64,000 nucleotides of DNA from Motilimonas pumila. GTDB taxonomy: Bacteria > Pseudomonadota > Gammaproteobacteria > Enterobacterales > CBDFNC01. Position numbers and translations under genes: made by a program. Below the pieces are notes generated by a model. It had not been told where the DNA came from and ran no database searches. It saw only the letters and a list, made by a program, of their open reading frames with translations. The stretch is from NCBI RefSeq assembly GCF_003596335.1, contig NZ_QZCH01000009.1:62001-126000 (forward strand), given 5' to 3'. Shown here one piece after another: positions 36,614-45,586 of this stretch (the first letter of the stretch is position 1; every line of letters starts with the position of its first letter).

Positions 36614-37285
36614 TTAGCGCCACTGATCCTGGTCTGACTGGCTTAGCCAATGGGGTTTGTATATGGCAAGCAGCGCAATAGACATGCCATTAAGCAAAGC
36701 TTCTGGAAAAATAGGCAAGGGCCACAAAGATAAAAAGTCTTGCCAGATAATATCAGTGGAGTAGTCACCCGTTACTAAGAAATAGCTGGCAGTGAATAAG
36801 TGCCTGGCGAGCATGCTAATGCCGCCGGCAAAAAAGCCACAGACAAAAACATAAATGAAGTAATTAGATGGGCAGTGCCTAAGATACAATGAATACACTG
36901 TTTGACTGATTAATACAGGTAAAGCAATACTGGCCAAAGCATGTAAGCCAATGTAGGCAAGAGGTTGCTCACCATGGCAGGCAAGCAAAATAAGGGTAGC
37001 CAAAGCACTGTACGCGGCTAAACGCCAACCAAGTAGTAATGTGAGTGTTGTTAATCCCAAAAAATGGATGTCTAAGCCCGGGTGTAACCCGGCTTTTAAG
37101 ATCCAAAGGGGAATAAGGCAAATTGCAGCAAGCAAACATAAGTGTTGTTTGCGTTTATCACTTACTAACGAGGGAGACTGGCGAAATTTGAAAGACCATA
37201 AGGTTAGCACTAGAGCAATGACCATGGTTAGCCATTGCCAGGTAGTAAAAGAGTGGGTTACGGCTGTCCTTAGCTCGTCTGGCAT
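36614..37285 (-). CDS. COG3235-type membrane protein (energy-coupling factor permease-like)
   Basis: The 223-residue protein has six or seven predicted transmembrane helices. Its start MPDELRTAV, the stretch HPGLDIHFLGLTTLTLLLGW, then LACHGEQPLAYIGLHAL, and the end FPEALLNGMSIALLAIYKP fit the COG3235 predicted membrane family. This family is related to the CbiM-like substrate-binding parts of cobalt/nickel transporters. The histidine-containing segments fit a metal role, but no ATPase genes are nearby. It ends 487 bp before the PEP-CTERM gene and starts 22 bp after the pflA stop. Confidence 0.72.
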   Translation of the reverse strand: MPDELRTAVTHSFTTWQWLTMVIALVLTLWSFKFRQSPSLVSDKRKQHLCLLAAICLIPLWILKAGLHPGLDIHFLGLTTLTLLLGWRLAAYSALATLILLACHGEQPLAYIGLHALASIALPVLISQTVYSLYLRHCPSNYFIYVFVCGFFAGGISMLARHLFTASYFLVTGDYSTDIIWQDFLSLWPLPIFPEALLNGMSIALLAIYKPHWLSQSDQDQWR

Positions 37286-37307
37286 ATTGCGTTTGTGTCG
37301 TTATTAA

Positions 37308-38108
37308 TCAGAATATGACGTTGTCGTGGTATTCACTTAGCACATCTTTGACCAAGTTCATCACATCACGTGATGGTGGATGTACGCCTTCTAATGGGTA
37401 CTCTTCGCCCATGGCAATCCATTTGTGACGACCCAATTCATGGTAAGGCAGTAGCTCAATCTTTTCGATGTTTTTCATGTCTTTGATAAACTCGCCTAAA
37501 TCTCTCGCAGATTGCTCATCGTCGGTATAACCGGGCACCACGACGTAGCGCAGCCAAGCGGTTTGGTTTCGCTCAGCTAAGTGTTTTGCAAACGCTAGGG
37601 TGTATTTATTACTGACGTGGGTAAGATCAATGTGACGATCATTGTGCATTTGTTTAATGTCAAGCATGACCAAATCGGAAACATCCAGCACTTCGTCTAC
37701 AAGTGGATCGAGTTTACGGACAAAGCCATTGGTGTCCAAACAAGTATGAATGCCTTCTTTCTTCGCTTGGGTGAACAAGGCTTTTACAAAAGGTTGCTGT
37801 AACATCACTTCGCCACCGCTTGCGGTAATGCCACCGCCGCTCGCGTTCATAAAGTGACGGTATTGCACTAAGTCTTTCATTAATTCATCAACGGTGACCT
37901 CTTTGCCACCTTCTGTGTCCCAAGTATCACGGTTATGGCAATACTTACAACGCATTAAGCAACCTTGTGTAAAAACGATAAAGCGAATGCCTGGGCCATC
38001 GACCGTACCACAAGTTTCTACCGAATGGATACGGCCGGTTACTTGGTCGAAATCGATACCAACAGGGGGCTCGTTTTTAATATCAATAAGAGATTGTTCA
38101 GCGGTCAT
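37308..38108 (-). CDS. pflA: Pyruvate formate-lyase-activating enzyme
   Basis: The 266-residue radical SAM protein has the CxxxCxxC cluster motif at Cys50, Cys54 and Cys57 ([11 protein letters not shown]). The AdoMet-binding GG motif follows ([16 protein letters not shown]). It puts the glycyl radical on PflB. It lies behind pflB in the same direction, separated by 188 bp that contain a terminator and a second hairpin, so it is probably transcribed partly by read-through. The N-terminus is about 20 residues longer than E. coli PflA (246). Confidence 0.95.
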   Translation of the reverse strand: MTAEQSLIDIKNEPPVGIDFDQVTGRIHSVETCGTVDGPGIRFIVFTQGCLMRCKYCHNRDTWDTEGGKEVTVDELMKDLVQYRHFMNASGGGITASGGEVMLQQPFVKALFTQAKKEGIHTCLDTNGFVRKLDPLVDEVLDVSDLVMLDIKQMHNDRHIDLTHVSNKYTLAFAKHLAERNQTAWLRYVVVPGYTDDEQSARDLGEFIKDMKNIEKIELLPYHELGRHKWIAMGEEYPLEGVHPPSRDVMNLVKDVLSEYHDNVIF

Positions 38109-38195
38109 AGTGGCCTTATTACTGGATAGCTTTAAGTGGGCGTGTCTACCCTCAACAATAGCTTAATTCTAACGAAAATACTGCATGGGTAAAAG

Positions 38196-38227
38196 CTTTA
38201 AAAGGCAATTGTCGGTGCCTTTTAAAG
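38196..38227 (-). repeat. 12-bp inverted repeat between pflB and pflA
   Basis: CTTTAAAAGGCA and TGCCTTTTAAAG form a perfect 12-bp stem with an 8-nt loop, located after the pflB terminator in transcription order. It is followed by TTTTACCC rather than a clean T-run. It could be a second terminator or an RNA processing site that sets the pflA:pflB ratio. Confidence 0.6.
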
Positions 38228-38256
38228 CCGCTTTTCTAACCTAGAGATAAAAAAAA

Positions 38257-38276
38257 AGCCTTGCAAATGCAAGGCT
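38257..38276 (-). terminator. Intrinsic terminator after pflB
   Basis: On the minus strand AGCCTTGC and GCAAGGCT form an 8-bp stem with a 4-nt loop followed by a long T-run. It lies 20 bp after the pflB stop and should cut most transcripts before pflA. Confidence 0.9.
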
Positions 38277-38296
38277 TTATCAATAATCACTGCGAC

Positions 38297-40576
38297 TTAT
38301 AGTGAGCTTGTAAACGTACGTGTAATTACGTCGTTTTGTTGCTCTTTAGTCAAAGAGTTAAAGCGTACCGCGTAACCAGAAACACGAATGGTTAGTTGGG
38401 GATACTTGTCTGGGTTTTCCATCGCATCCAGCAGCATCTCGCGATTCATTACGTTCACGTTCAAGTGCTGACCGCCTTCTAAATCTGGCGTGTGCTTGAA
38501 GTAACCGTCCATTAAACCTGCAAGGTTTGAACGCTGTGAGTTATCATCTTTACCCAGCGCGTTAGGCACGATTGAGAAAGTATAAGAAATACCGTCTTGA
38601 GCGTACGCAAATGGCAATTTAGATACCGACGTAAGTGAAGCCACTGCGCCTTTCTCGTCACGGCCATGCATTGGGTTTGCACCTGGCGCAAATGGTGTAC
38701 CAGCACGGCGACCGTCTGGCGTATTACCTGTTTTCTTACCGTATACCACGTTAGAAGTAATCGTCAGGATAGATTGCGTTGCACGTGCGTTACGGTACAT
38801 AGGACGTGCTTTGATTTTCTTCATGAAGCTTTCAACAAGCTCACACGCAATGTCATCAACACGCGAATCATTGTTACCGAATTTAGGGTAATCGCCTTCA
38901 ATTTCGAAATCTACCGCGATACCGTCTTCGTCACGAACTGGCTTCACTTTCGCGTATTTAATCGCCGCTAAAGAGTCCGCCGCAATTGAAAGACCTGCGA
39001 TGCCACATGCCATTGTGCGTGATACGTCACGATCATGCAGCGCCATTAGGGCCGCTTCGTAACTGTACTTGTCGTGCATGTAGTGGATACAGTTCAACGA
39101 TGTAACATATTGCTCTGCTAACCAATCCATAAAGTGATCAAGGTTGGCTGCCACTTCTTCGTAGTCCAGTACTTCTGCTGTAATCGCAGGAATAGACTTA
39201 GGACCTACTTGCATTTTTAGCTTCTCGTCTACACCACCGTTGATGGCGTAAAGCAATGTTTTAGCAAGGTTGGCACGTGCGCCGAAGAACTGCATTTGCT
39301 TACCAACAATCATTGGTGATACACAACACGCTATGGCGTAATCGTCATTGTCAAAGTCATCACGCATTAAGTCATCATTTTCATATTGAATTGAAGACGT
39401 GTCGATAGAAACTTTGGCACAGTATTCTTTAAAGTTAGACGGCAAGCTTTCAGACCATAAAACCGTAATGTTTGGCTCTGGTGAAGGTCCCATTGTGTAC
39501 TGAGTATTCAAGAAACGGAATGCACTCTTAGTCACAAGAGTACGGCCGTCAGTACCCATACCACCGATAGACTCAGTCGCCCAGATAGGGTCGCCAGAGA
39601 ACAATGTATCGTATTCCGGTGTACGTAAGAAACGCACCATACGCAGCTTCATTACTAAGTGATCAATCAGCTCTTGCGCTTCTACTTCGCTAATCTTGCC
39701 CGCTTGTAAATCACGTTCGATGTAAACGTCTAAGAAGGTCGCAGTACGACCAAATGACATCGCCGCGCCGTTTTGTGATTTAACTGCAGCTAGGTAGCCA
39801 AAGTAAGTCCACTGAATGGCTTCTTGAGCCGTTGTCGCAGGGTTTGAAATATCGTAGCCATATTTTTCGGCCATTTCTTTCATTTGACCAAGGGCACGGT
39901 ATTGCTCGAAGATTTCTTCACGAAGTTTGATGGTATCTTCAAGTTGGTTACCAGCCACCAACTCCGCTTCTAGTGACTTATGCTGCTTCGCTTTGTCAGC
40001 CATCAGGAAGTCAATGCCGTAAAGTGCAACACGGCGGTAATCACCAATGATACGACCACGGCCGTAAGCGTCAGGTAGACCGGTTAATACACCAGACTTA
40101 CGACATTTCATGATGTCGCCAGTGTAAACGTCAAACACGCCTTGGTTATGAGTTTTACGATAATCAGTGAAGATTTTCTTCACTGTAGGGTCTAGTTCGC
40201 GGTCGTAAGCAGCAATACCGCCTTCAACCATACGAATACCACCGTTAGGGATAATTGCACGCTTCAGTGGCGCTTCAGTTTGAAGGCCCACAATCGTTTC
40301 TAGGTCTTTGTTAACGTAACCCGCATCATGAGAAGTGATGGTAGAGATCACAGAAGTATCAAAGTCAACCGGCGCATGCGTGCGGTTTTCTTGCTTAATG
40401 CCTTCCATTACTTTTTCCCACAGTTTGTCTGTGGCATCAGTGGCACCGGCTAAGAAGCTATCATCACCTTCATATGGAGTGTAGTTCTTTTGAATGAAGT
40501 CACGAACATTGACTTCATTTTGCCATTCACCTGGGGTGAAACCATCCCAAGCTGCATTGTTTTGTTGTTCTGCCAT
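38297..40576 (-). CDS. pflB: Formate acetyltransferase (pyruvate formate-lyase)
   Basis: The 759-residue cytoplasmic glycyl radical enzyme cleaves pyruvate with CoA to acetyl-CoA and formate. The catalytic cysteine pair is in [14 protein letters not shown] (about 418-419). The glycyl radical site is RVSGYAVRF with Gly at 734, the same number as in E. coli PflB. Length equals the family (about 760). It feeds acetyl-CoA to the ackA-pta pathway in this window. It follows ycaO on the same strand with a 616-bp gap holding an FNR-type promoter. focA, normally between ycaO and pflB, is absent. Confidence 0.98.
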   Translation of the reverse strand: MAEQQNNAAWDGFTPGEWQNEVNVRDFIQKNYTPYEGDDSFLAGATDATDKLWEKVMEGIKQENRTHAPVDFDTSVISTITSHDAGYVNKDLETIVGLQTEAPLKRAIIPNGGIRMVEGGIAAYDRELDPTVKKIFTDYRKTHNQGVFDVYTGDIMKCRKSGVLTGLPDAYGRGRIIGDYRRVALYGIDFLMADKAKQHKSLEAELVAGNQLEDTIKLREEIFEQYRALGQMKEMAEKYGYDISNPATTAQEAIQWTYFGYLAAVKSQNGAAMSFGRTATFLDVYIERDLQAGKISEVEAQELIDHLVMKLRMVRFLRTPEYDTLFSGDPIWATESIGGMGTDGRTLVTKSAFRFLNTQYTMGPSPEPNITVLWSESLPSNFKEYCAKVSIDTSSIQYENDDLMRDDFDNDDYAIACCVSPMIVGKQMQFFGARANLAKTLLYAINGGVDEKLKMQVGPKSIPAITAEVLDYEEVAANLDHFMDWLAEQYVTSLNCIHYMHDKYSYEAALMALHDRDVSRTMACGIAGLSIAADSLAAIKYAKVKPVRDEDGIAVDFEIEGDYPKFGNNDSRVDDIACELVESFMKKIKARPMYRNARATQSILTITSNVVYGKKTGNTPDGRRAGTPFAPGANPMHGRDEKGAVASLTSVSKLPFAYAQDGISYTFSIVPNALGKDDNSQRSNLAGLMDGYFKHTPDLEGGQHLNVNVMNREMLLDAMENPDKYPQLTIRVSGYAVRFNSLTKEQQNDVITRTFTSSL

Positions 40577-41192
40577 AACGGTATTCCTACTGTATGATTA
40601 TGAATCGAAACTGAAATTCAGTTGCTAATTTTTTAACTTCTGCTTTTGAATAAAACCAAAGCAGAGTTGTAAATTCTTCTCAGCACCTAGCCCTTTGTTA
40701 CGTCAGTCTGGTCTGCGTTAGCTAATACAGGTAATAATAAATCACCACAGCGCACTAAATTAAACATCAAAATATGCATTAAGTCATTAACAGAAACGAT
40801 ATTTGATGATTGGGTAACAGACTGGAAACAAGAATAAAAAGTAGAAAGGGTGGTGCGAATAAAATAAATAACAAGTAAACAAGGTGCTTGGCGATACATG
40901 GTGAAGGCCGTGTTGCTTTCAGTTTGGGTGATGAAAGCTGGATGCTGTCTCATTTTTTCCACTCTGAAATCCTGTTATTTATTTTCTATATTGAAAATAT
41001 AGCAGAGCACTCGACGCTAAAAATTGATCTAAATCAGTTTTGGCGGTTTTGTTTTGTAATTTTACTACATTTTTGGTTTCAACAAATAATGATGAAAAAA
41101 TCGCCTTTGTTTATCAGCAGGCTTCGTAATCTAAGTTGAAGTTACTGATAAAAAAGACGATTAATGTATTTTAAGTGTGCTGCATTGGTTTT
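40577..41192 (-). promoter_or_regulatory. Long pflB leader and promoter region
   Basis: This 616-bp gap holds the FNR-type promoter at 40996-41037, giving a leader of about 410 nt before pflB. In the leader a frame at 40687-40962 (GTG start; ATG at 40953) could encode 88-91 residues, but it has weak ribosome signals and no recognised family. The position is that of focA in relatives, yet the frame is too short and unlike FocA. Confidence 0.5.
40996..41037 (-). promoter_or_regulatory. FNR class II-type promoter of pflB
   Basis: An FNR box (TTGATCTAAATCAG on the plus strand, 41024-41037; 9 of 10 fixed positions) is followed in the leftward direction, after exactly 22 bp, by TATATT (40996-41001). 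This places the box centre at about -41.5 from a start near 40989, the class II activator geometry. It implies induction when oxygen is low. Confidence 0.7.
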
Positions 41193-42983
41193 TTACAGCG
41201 GCTTTTTGCTGGTTTCTGCTATTTTGGCTTGCTGTAATTTTTCGTAAGCTTGCAACAGTTTTTGATGCATTGGCAGGTTTTTGAGCTTGGCACTGATTTT
41301 ATGTAGACCATGGCTAGGGGCTTGTTGGTCGATCAATTCAAATGCTTGTGCTACCAATGCCGGACCATACATGCGATTGAACACAGGTAAATACTGCTTG
41401 CGTTTACGAGTATTATCCATGTTCAGTTGTAAGGCTTGATTCAAGCAGTCAAAAAAGCGCTGTCTTTGCTCTGATAAGGTTGATTGGCCGTAATCCAGAG
41501 TCCACTGGATCCATTCCTGGGCTTCTTCGTGTTCGCCTAAGCTTAAAAGAAGTAGGCCTCTGAGCTCTCCGACCCGTAGAGTTTTCCAAGGGCTGTCTGC
41601 ACTAAAGGCAACGCCAATTAATTCGAAAACACGCTCTTGTTCGCTGTAATCTTGCACGTCAAGGTAATCTAAGACCTGATTGACAACATCTTGGTTAAAC
41701 CAATCTTTGGATAACTTAAAGATCAACTTTCGCAGTTGATTGCCGCCCGAATTATTGCGCCATACGAGATCTTCTACAGGATAAATCTCAGACAAACCAG
41801 GCGCTAAGATCCGGCAAGAATAAACGTTAAGGTGCTGGTAGTCAGCAATGTATACCGGCTGTCCTAAATCATCAAAAGCTTTCATTAAACTGGTAAATTC
41901 GTCAGGGCTGCTGCCCGGGCTGTCCCAATGAACAAAATCATAGTCCGGCTTTTTCTTAAATAAATCCCAAGATATCAAGCCTGCGCTGTCGATAAAATGG
42001 GTTTCAAGATTATGGTGATCGGCCACTTCTTCATCGTCAAAGCTTGGCGGGTAAAACACGTCAAGGTCTTTTAAGCTGCGACCTTGAAGCAGTTCAGTTA
42101 CCGTACGCTCAAACGCCACTTCAAATTTCGGGTGGGCCCCAAATGAGGCGAAACATGTGCCATTCGCAGGATTCAGTAACACCACACATATTACCGGGTA
42201 CTTTCCGCCCAATGAGGCGTCATAGCTGTAGATAGGAAAGCCTTGCGCTTCAAGTTTATCAATAGAAGCTTTTATGCCAGGGTATGCTTTGATGACTTTA
42301 GCCGGTATTTCAGGAAGGCTGATGCCATCGGCGATGATCTTGTTTTTTACGCTTCGCTCAAACAGTTCAGACAAAGCTTGTACCCTGGCTTCAGTACGAG
42401 TGTTGCCTGCCGACATACCATTACTGACGTACAAGTTCGCCACGATATTCATCGGAATGTACACGGTTTCTTGATTATCTTGACGCGTAAAAGGCAAGCC
42501 ACAGATGCCACGCTTATCGTTCCCTGAGTTGAAGTCTACCAAATGGCTGGCCATGAGCTCTTGATGAGGGTTGTAATGCTGGTGCAAATACTCATCTAAA
42601 ATACCTTCTGGTAGGGCATCATCTTGAGTCAATGGGAACCACTTTTCATTGGGGTAGTGAACAAACTCACCTTGAGCCACGCTTTTACCAAGGTAAAAAT
42701 CAGCCCAAAAATAGTTACAACTCAAACGCTCAAAAAATTCTCCCAGGGCACTGGCCAAGGCGGCTTTTTGGCTGGCACCTTTACCATTGGTAAAACACAT
42801 TGGACAAGCTTTATCACGAATATGCACGGACCAAACATTGGGTACTGGGTTAAGCCAAGAGGCTTCTTCAATATCAAACCCAAAGCGTCGCAATTTGTTT
42901 TGCATGCTCTCAATGGAGTCTTCAAGGGCGGCGTCTTTGCCAGTAATAAATGTGAGTGCGGCGTTTGTTTCTAATCGTGACAT
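41193..42983 (-). CDS. ycaO: YcaO, ribosomal protein S12 methylthiotransferase accessory factor
   Basis: The 596-residue protein follows E. coli YcaO along its length: TGKDAALEDSIESMQNKL, ASWLNPVPNVWSVHIRDK, GKGASQKAALASALGEFFERL, RGICGLPFTRQ, SNGMSAGNTRTEARVQ and FASFGAHPKFEVAFERTVTELLQG. The YcaO domain binds ATP to activate amide backbones. In E. coli it aids RimO in beta-methylthiolation of S12 Asp. The C-terminal part is TPR-like helical. It lies upstream of pflB as in enterics, where focA sits between. No peptide precursor gene is seen nearby, so an RiPP role is unlikely. Confidence 0.95.
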   Translation of the reverse strand: MSRLETNAALTFITGKDAALEDSIESMQNKLRRFGFDIEEASWLNPVPNVWSVHIRDKACPMCFTNGKGASQKAALASALGEFFERLSCNYFWADFYLGKSVAQGEFVHYPNEKWFPLTQDDALPEGILDEYLHQHYNPHQELMASHLVDFNSGNDKRGICGLPFTRQDNQETVYIPMNIVANLYVSNGMSAGNTRTEARVQALSELFERSVKNKIIADGISLPEIPAKVIKAYPGIKASIDKLEAQGFPIYSYDASLGGKYPVICVVLLNPANGTCFASFGAHPKFEVAFERTVTELLQGRSLKDLDVFYPPSFDDEEVADHHNLETHFIDSAGLISWDLFKKKPDYDFVHWDSPGSSPDEFTSLMKAFDDLGQPVYIADYQHLNVYSCRILAPGLSEIYPVEDLVWRNNSGGNQLRKLIFKLSKDWFNQDVVNQVLDYLDVQDYSEQERVFELIGVAFSADSPWKTLRVGELRGLLLLSLGEHEEAQEWIQWTLDYGQSTLSEQRQRFFDCLNQALQLNMDNTRKRKQYLPVFNRMYGPALVAQAFELIDQQAPSHGLHKISAKLKNLPMHQKLLQAYEKLQQAKIAETSKKPL

Positions 42984-43116
42984 CGTATTTCCGTCTGTGG
43001 CACTGTAATAGGGGGCTTAAGAATAGCACAGGGGTATAAGTAGGCGCTATTGCATGAATTTTTTCTTTATATTGATTTTGTGTTAATTTAACGACCTGAA
43101 TTTACTGGAGTACAAT

Positions 43117-43581
43117 ATGATCCACAACCTTGTTATGCGTCGCTTGCGCTACGCTTTAAACCTTCGCGAAGACGATATTCAAAAGATGTTTGCCTTGGTT
43201 GACCATAAAATCACCCAAAAAGACATTCATGCCTTACTTAAGAAGGAAACCGAAGAAGGTTACGTGGAATGTAATGATCAACAGTTAACCGCATTTCTGG
43301 ATGGCTTGATCATCAAGCAGCGAGGACCAAGTGATAACAAACCTCAGCCTGCGACTCGTTTAAATAACAACCTGATCTTGAAGAAAATCCGCATTGCATT
43401 AGAGTTAAGAGAAGAAGACTTACTGGCATTAATGCAAGCCGTTAGCTTTCCGTTATCCAAATCAGAGTTAAGCGCCTTATTCAGAAAACCTGGCAGTAGA
43501 AACTACAAACCTTGTGGTGATCAATTATTGCGCAACATGTTGCTTGCTATCTGTGAAAAATATCGCCCTAGTCAAGACTAA
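43117..43581 (+). CDS. yehS: DUF1456 family protein YehS
   Basis: The 154-residue protein contains two copies of the DUF1456 unit: LVMRRLRYALNLREDDIQKMF with a following HALLKKE segment, and LILKKIRIALELREEDLLALM with SALFRKPG. This matches YehS of E. coli in length and pattern. Function is unknown. It is cytoplasmic by prediction and stands alone, with GGAG upstream of the ATG. Confidence 0.88.
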   Translation: MIHNLVMRRLRYALNLREDDIQKMFALVDHKITQKDIHALLKKETEEGYVECNDQQLTAFLDGLIIKQRGPSDNKPQPATRLNNNLILKKIRIALELREEDLLALMQAVSFPLSKSELSALFRKPGSRNYKPCGDQLLRNMLLAICEKYRPSQD

Positions 43582-43898
43582 GTGCGCCCCTTGGCAAATA
43601 TATACGGCTGGTGGTGTGAATAGTGCTGCCAGTCATTAAGTGACGCTTAACCCGTTAAGTTGCATTTAACCTGACCATTTAATACCTTAAGGCATTCCTG
43701 CCTTTTGTGTTTTTCTATTCCACTTTTTCGTGCATCCGTTTCATCGTCAATCTGATAAAGGCGAGCGCCAATAATACAAGGGCATTTCAACCCTTCTACA
43801 CTGTTAATTTTCTAGCTCTCTACTAAAGTTAATGTCTGTTGTTTATGACTTTTTACTTTGATGGCCACTTAAGTGCCGTTCACACACAAGGAAGGTAA
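43582..43898. other. Intergenic region between yehS and the racemase gene
   Basis: These 317 bp contain a probable terminator (43689-43714) and otherwise no credible gene or recognisable site. Confidence 0.6.
43689..43714 (+). terminator. Probable intrinsic terminator downstream of yehS
   Basis: AAGGCA-TTCC-TGCCTT forms a short stem followed by TTGTGTTTTT. It is about 110 bp after the yehS stop. Confidence 0.5.
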
Positions 43899-44591
43899 AT
43901 GAAAACCATTGGCTTAATCGGTGGCATGAGTTGGGAAAGTACTTTGGATTATTATCGCAATATTAATCAAGGCATCAAACAAGTATATGGCGGCCTGCAC
44001 AGCGCAAAAATTGCCATGGTGAGCCTTGATTTTGCGAGCATCGAAAATCTGCAGCAACAAGGAGATTGGCATGAGGCGGGGCGTGTATTACAACAAGCCG
44101 CTAAAGAAGTCGAAGCCGCAGGGGCTGATTGCATATTAATTTGCACTAATACTATGCATAAAGTCGCCGAAGACGTCAGCATGGCGGTAAATATTCCCTT
44201 GTTACATATTGCCGATGCGACCGCTGAATGTATCGTGCAAGACAAACTCACTTGTGTTGGATTACTTGGCACTTCTTTCACTATGGAACAAGACTTTTAC
44301 AAACAGCGCTTAATCGAAAACTATGGCCTTAACGTCCTTGTGCCTGAGCAAGCTGATCGAGAATTAGTGCACCAAGTGATTTATCAAGAGCTGTGTTTAG
44401 GTGACATCAATCCAGCATCTCAACGCGCTTATATCCGCATTATTTCTGATCTTGCCGCACGCGGCGCCGAAGCGGTTATTCTGGGCTGTACTGAAATTAC
44501 CTTATTAGTGAAGCAAAGCGATTGCGATGTACCGCTGTTGGACACAACGGCGATACATGCTGCCTGCGCGGTGAAGTTTGCCATTTCATGA
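43899..44591 (+). CDS. Aspartate/glutamate racemase family protein (YgeA-like)
   Basis: The 230-residue cytoplasmic protein has the family start IGLIGGMSWESTLDYYRNIN and the two cysteine active-site motifs, ICTNTMHKVAEDV (Cys near 86) and LGCTEITLL (Cys near 199). This is the two-base racemase layout of YgeA and related enzymes acting on amino acids without PLP. AAGGAAGG precedes the ATG. The true substrate (Asp, Glu or another amino acid) is not decided by sequence. Confidence 0.9.
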   Translation: MKTIGLIGGMSWESTLDYYRNINQGIKQVYGGLHSAKIAMVSLDFASIENLQQQGDWHEAGRVLQQAAKEVEAAGADCILICTNTMHKVAEDVSMAVNIPLLHIADATAECIVQDKLTCVGLLGTSFTMEQDFYKQRLIENYGLNVLVPEQADRELVHQVIYQELCLGDINPASQRAYIRIISDLAARGAEAVILGCTEITLLVKQSDCDVPLLDTTAIHAACAVKFAIS

Positions 44592-44753
44592 TGTGGCAAA
44601 CTTCACGGTTTATGTCATGGGGGCGAACACTTTTCAATTTTGTTGACATAAAGCAGAGACAGACCTAAGTGGCTCAACGTAAATTGACGTTTGAACTCGT
44701 AACTCAGCAACGAGTTAATCAATAACTCAGTCTACCTACAATAAGGAATGGGT

Positions 44754-45470
44754 ATGAGCCAGCAGTACAACAGCCATATTTCTCGTCATTACGCAGCATA
44801 CCGACCGCCGCTGCACCAAATGATTTTAAATAAGCTCATACCGCTAAATAGTCATTTCAAACAAGGTTTAGACGTAGGGTGTGGCACCGGGGTAAGCACT
44901 TTGGCTCTGACGCCTTATTGTGAGCGTATTTTGGCTATTGATCCTAGTGCAGACATGATAGCTCAAACGCAAGCAATCAAAGGCGTCGAATATCGGGTGG
45001 CGACGGCTCAAGAGTGCTCATTAGAAGAGCATAAGGCGGATGTCGTGACATTTGCAGGCTCATTATTTTACGCACAATCTGAGTCACTTTGCATTGCTTT
45101 GAAACGATTATGTCAACCAGATGCCAAGGTGTTGGTGTATGACTTTGAAGTCCATTTAGACGCTTTATTACAACGATTTGATATTCACACACCGCCCAGT
45201 GAAGGCGGATATGATCATCAAGTCAATTTTGACAACCACGGGATTTTTGCGCCGTTACAACAAGGCCAAGAAACGCTATCGATTGCTGTTAGCCACCAAC
45301 AAATTGCCCATGTTTTGTTGGCGTCTGAATCGCGTTATCAATTATTGCGCGACGCTTTTCACCTAAGCGACCCATTTCAAGCTGTGGTTGAGAGGCTAAT
45401 CACATGTGAAGCGCCGCAAACGCTCACAGCAGATATTTTTTATAGCTGTTATACGTTTTCGCAACGTTAA
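44754..45470 (+). CDS. Class I SAM-dependent methyltransferase
   Basis: The 238-residue protein starts best at ATG 44754, where AAGGA is 6 bp upstream; an ATG at 44748 is too close to it. Motif I is LDVGCGTGVSTLAL, the acidic residue of motif II is in ILAIDPSADMI, and a YDFEVHLDALL segment follows. This is the methyltransferase 11 type. Its substrate is unknown. It is not in an operon with its neighbours. Confidence 0.85.
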   Translation: MSQQYNSHISRHYAAYRPPLHQMILNKLIPLNSHFKQGLDVGCGTGVSTLALTPYCERILAIDPSADMIAQTQAIKGVEYRVATAQECSLEEHKADVVTFAGSLFYAQSESLCIALKRLCQPDAKVLVYDFEVHLDALLQRFDIHTPPSEGGYDHQVNFDNHGIFAPLQQGQETLSIAVSHQQIAHVLLASESRYQLLRDAFHLSDPFQAVVERLITCEAPQTLTADIFYSCYTFSQR

Positions 45471-45586
45471 CGCGTTAAGCCGAATTCAATTTTGTGCGAT
45501 TCACACCATGGCGTTAGATTAATGCTTGGTGATACTGGCTCAACGCCGTATATTGTTGAGCCTTATCGTTTTTTAAGGCCAGTACT

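Noticed and set aside
40687-40962. A 91-residue frame in the pflB leader
   Set aside because: GTG start with weak ribosome signal and no recognised family; kept only as an open question in the findings, not as a gene.
41193-42983. YcaO as part of a RiPP (modified peptide) cluster
   Set aside because: The protein is the full-length E. coli-type YcaO next to pfl genes, with no precursor peptide, dehydrogenase or exporter beside it.
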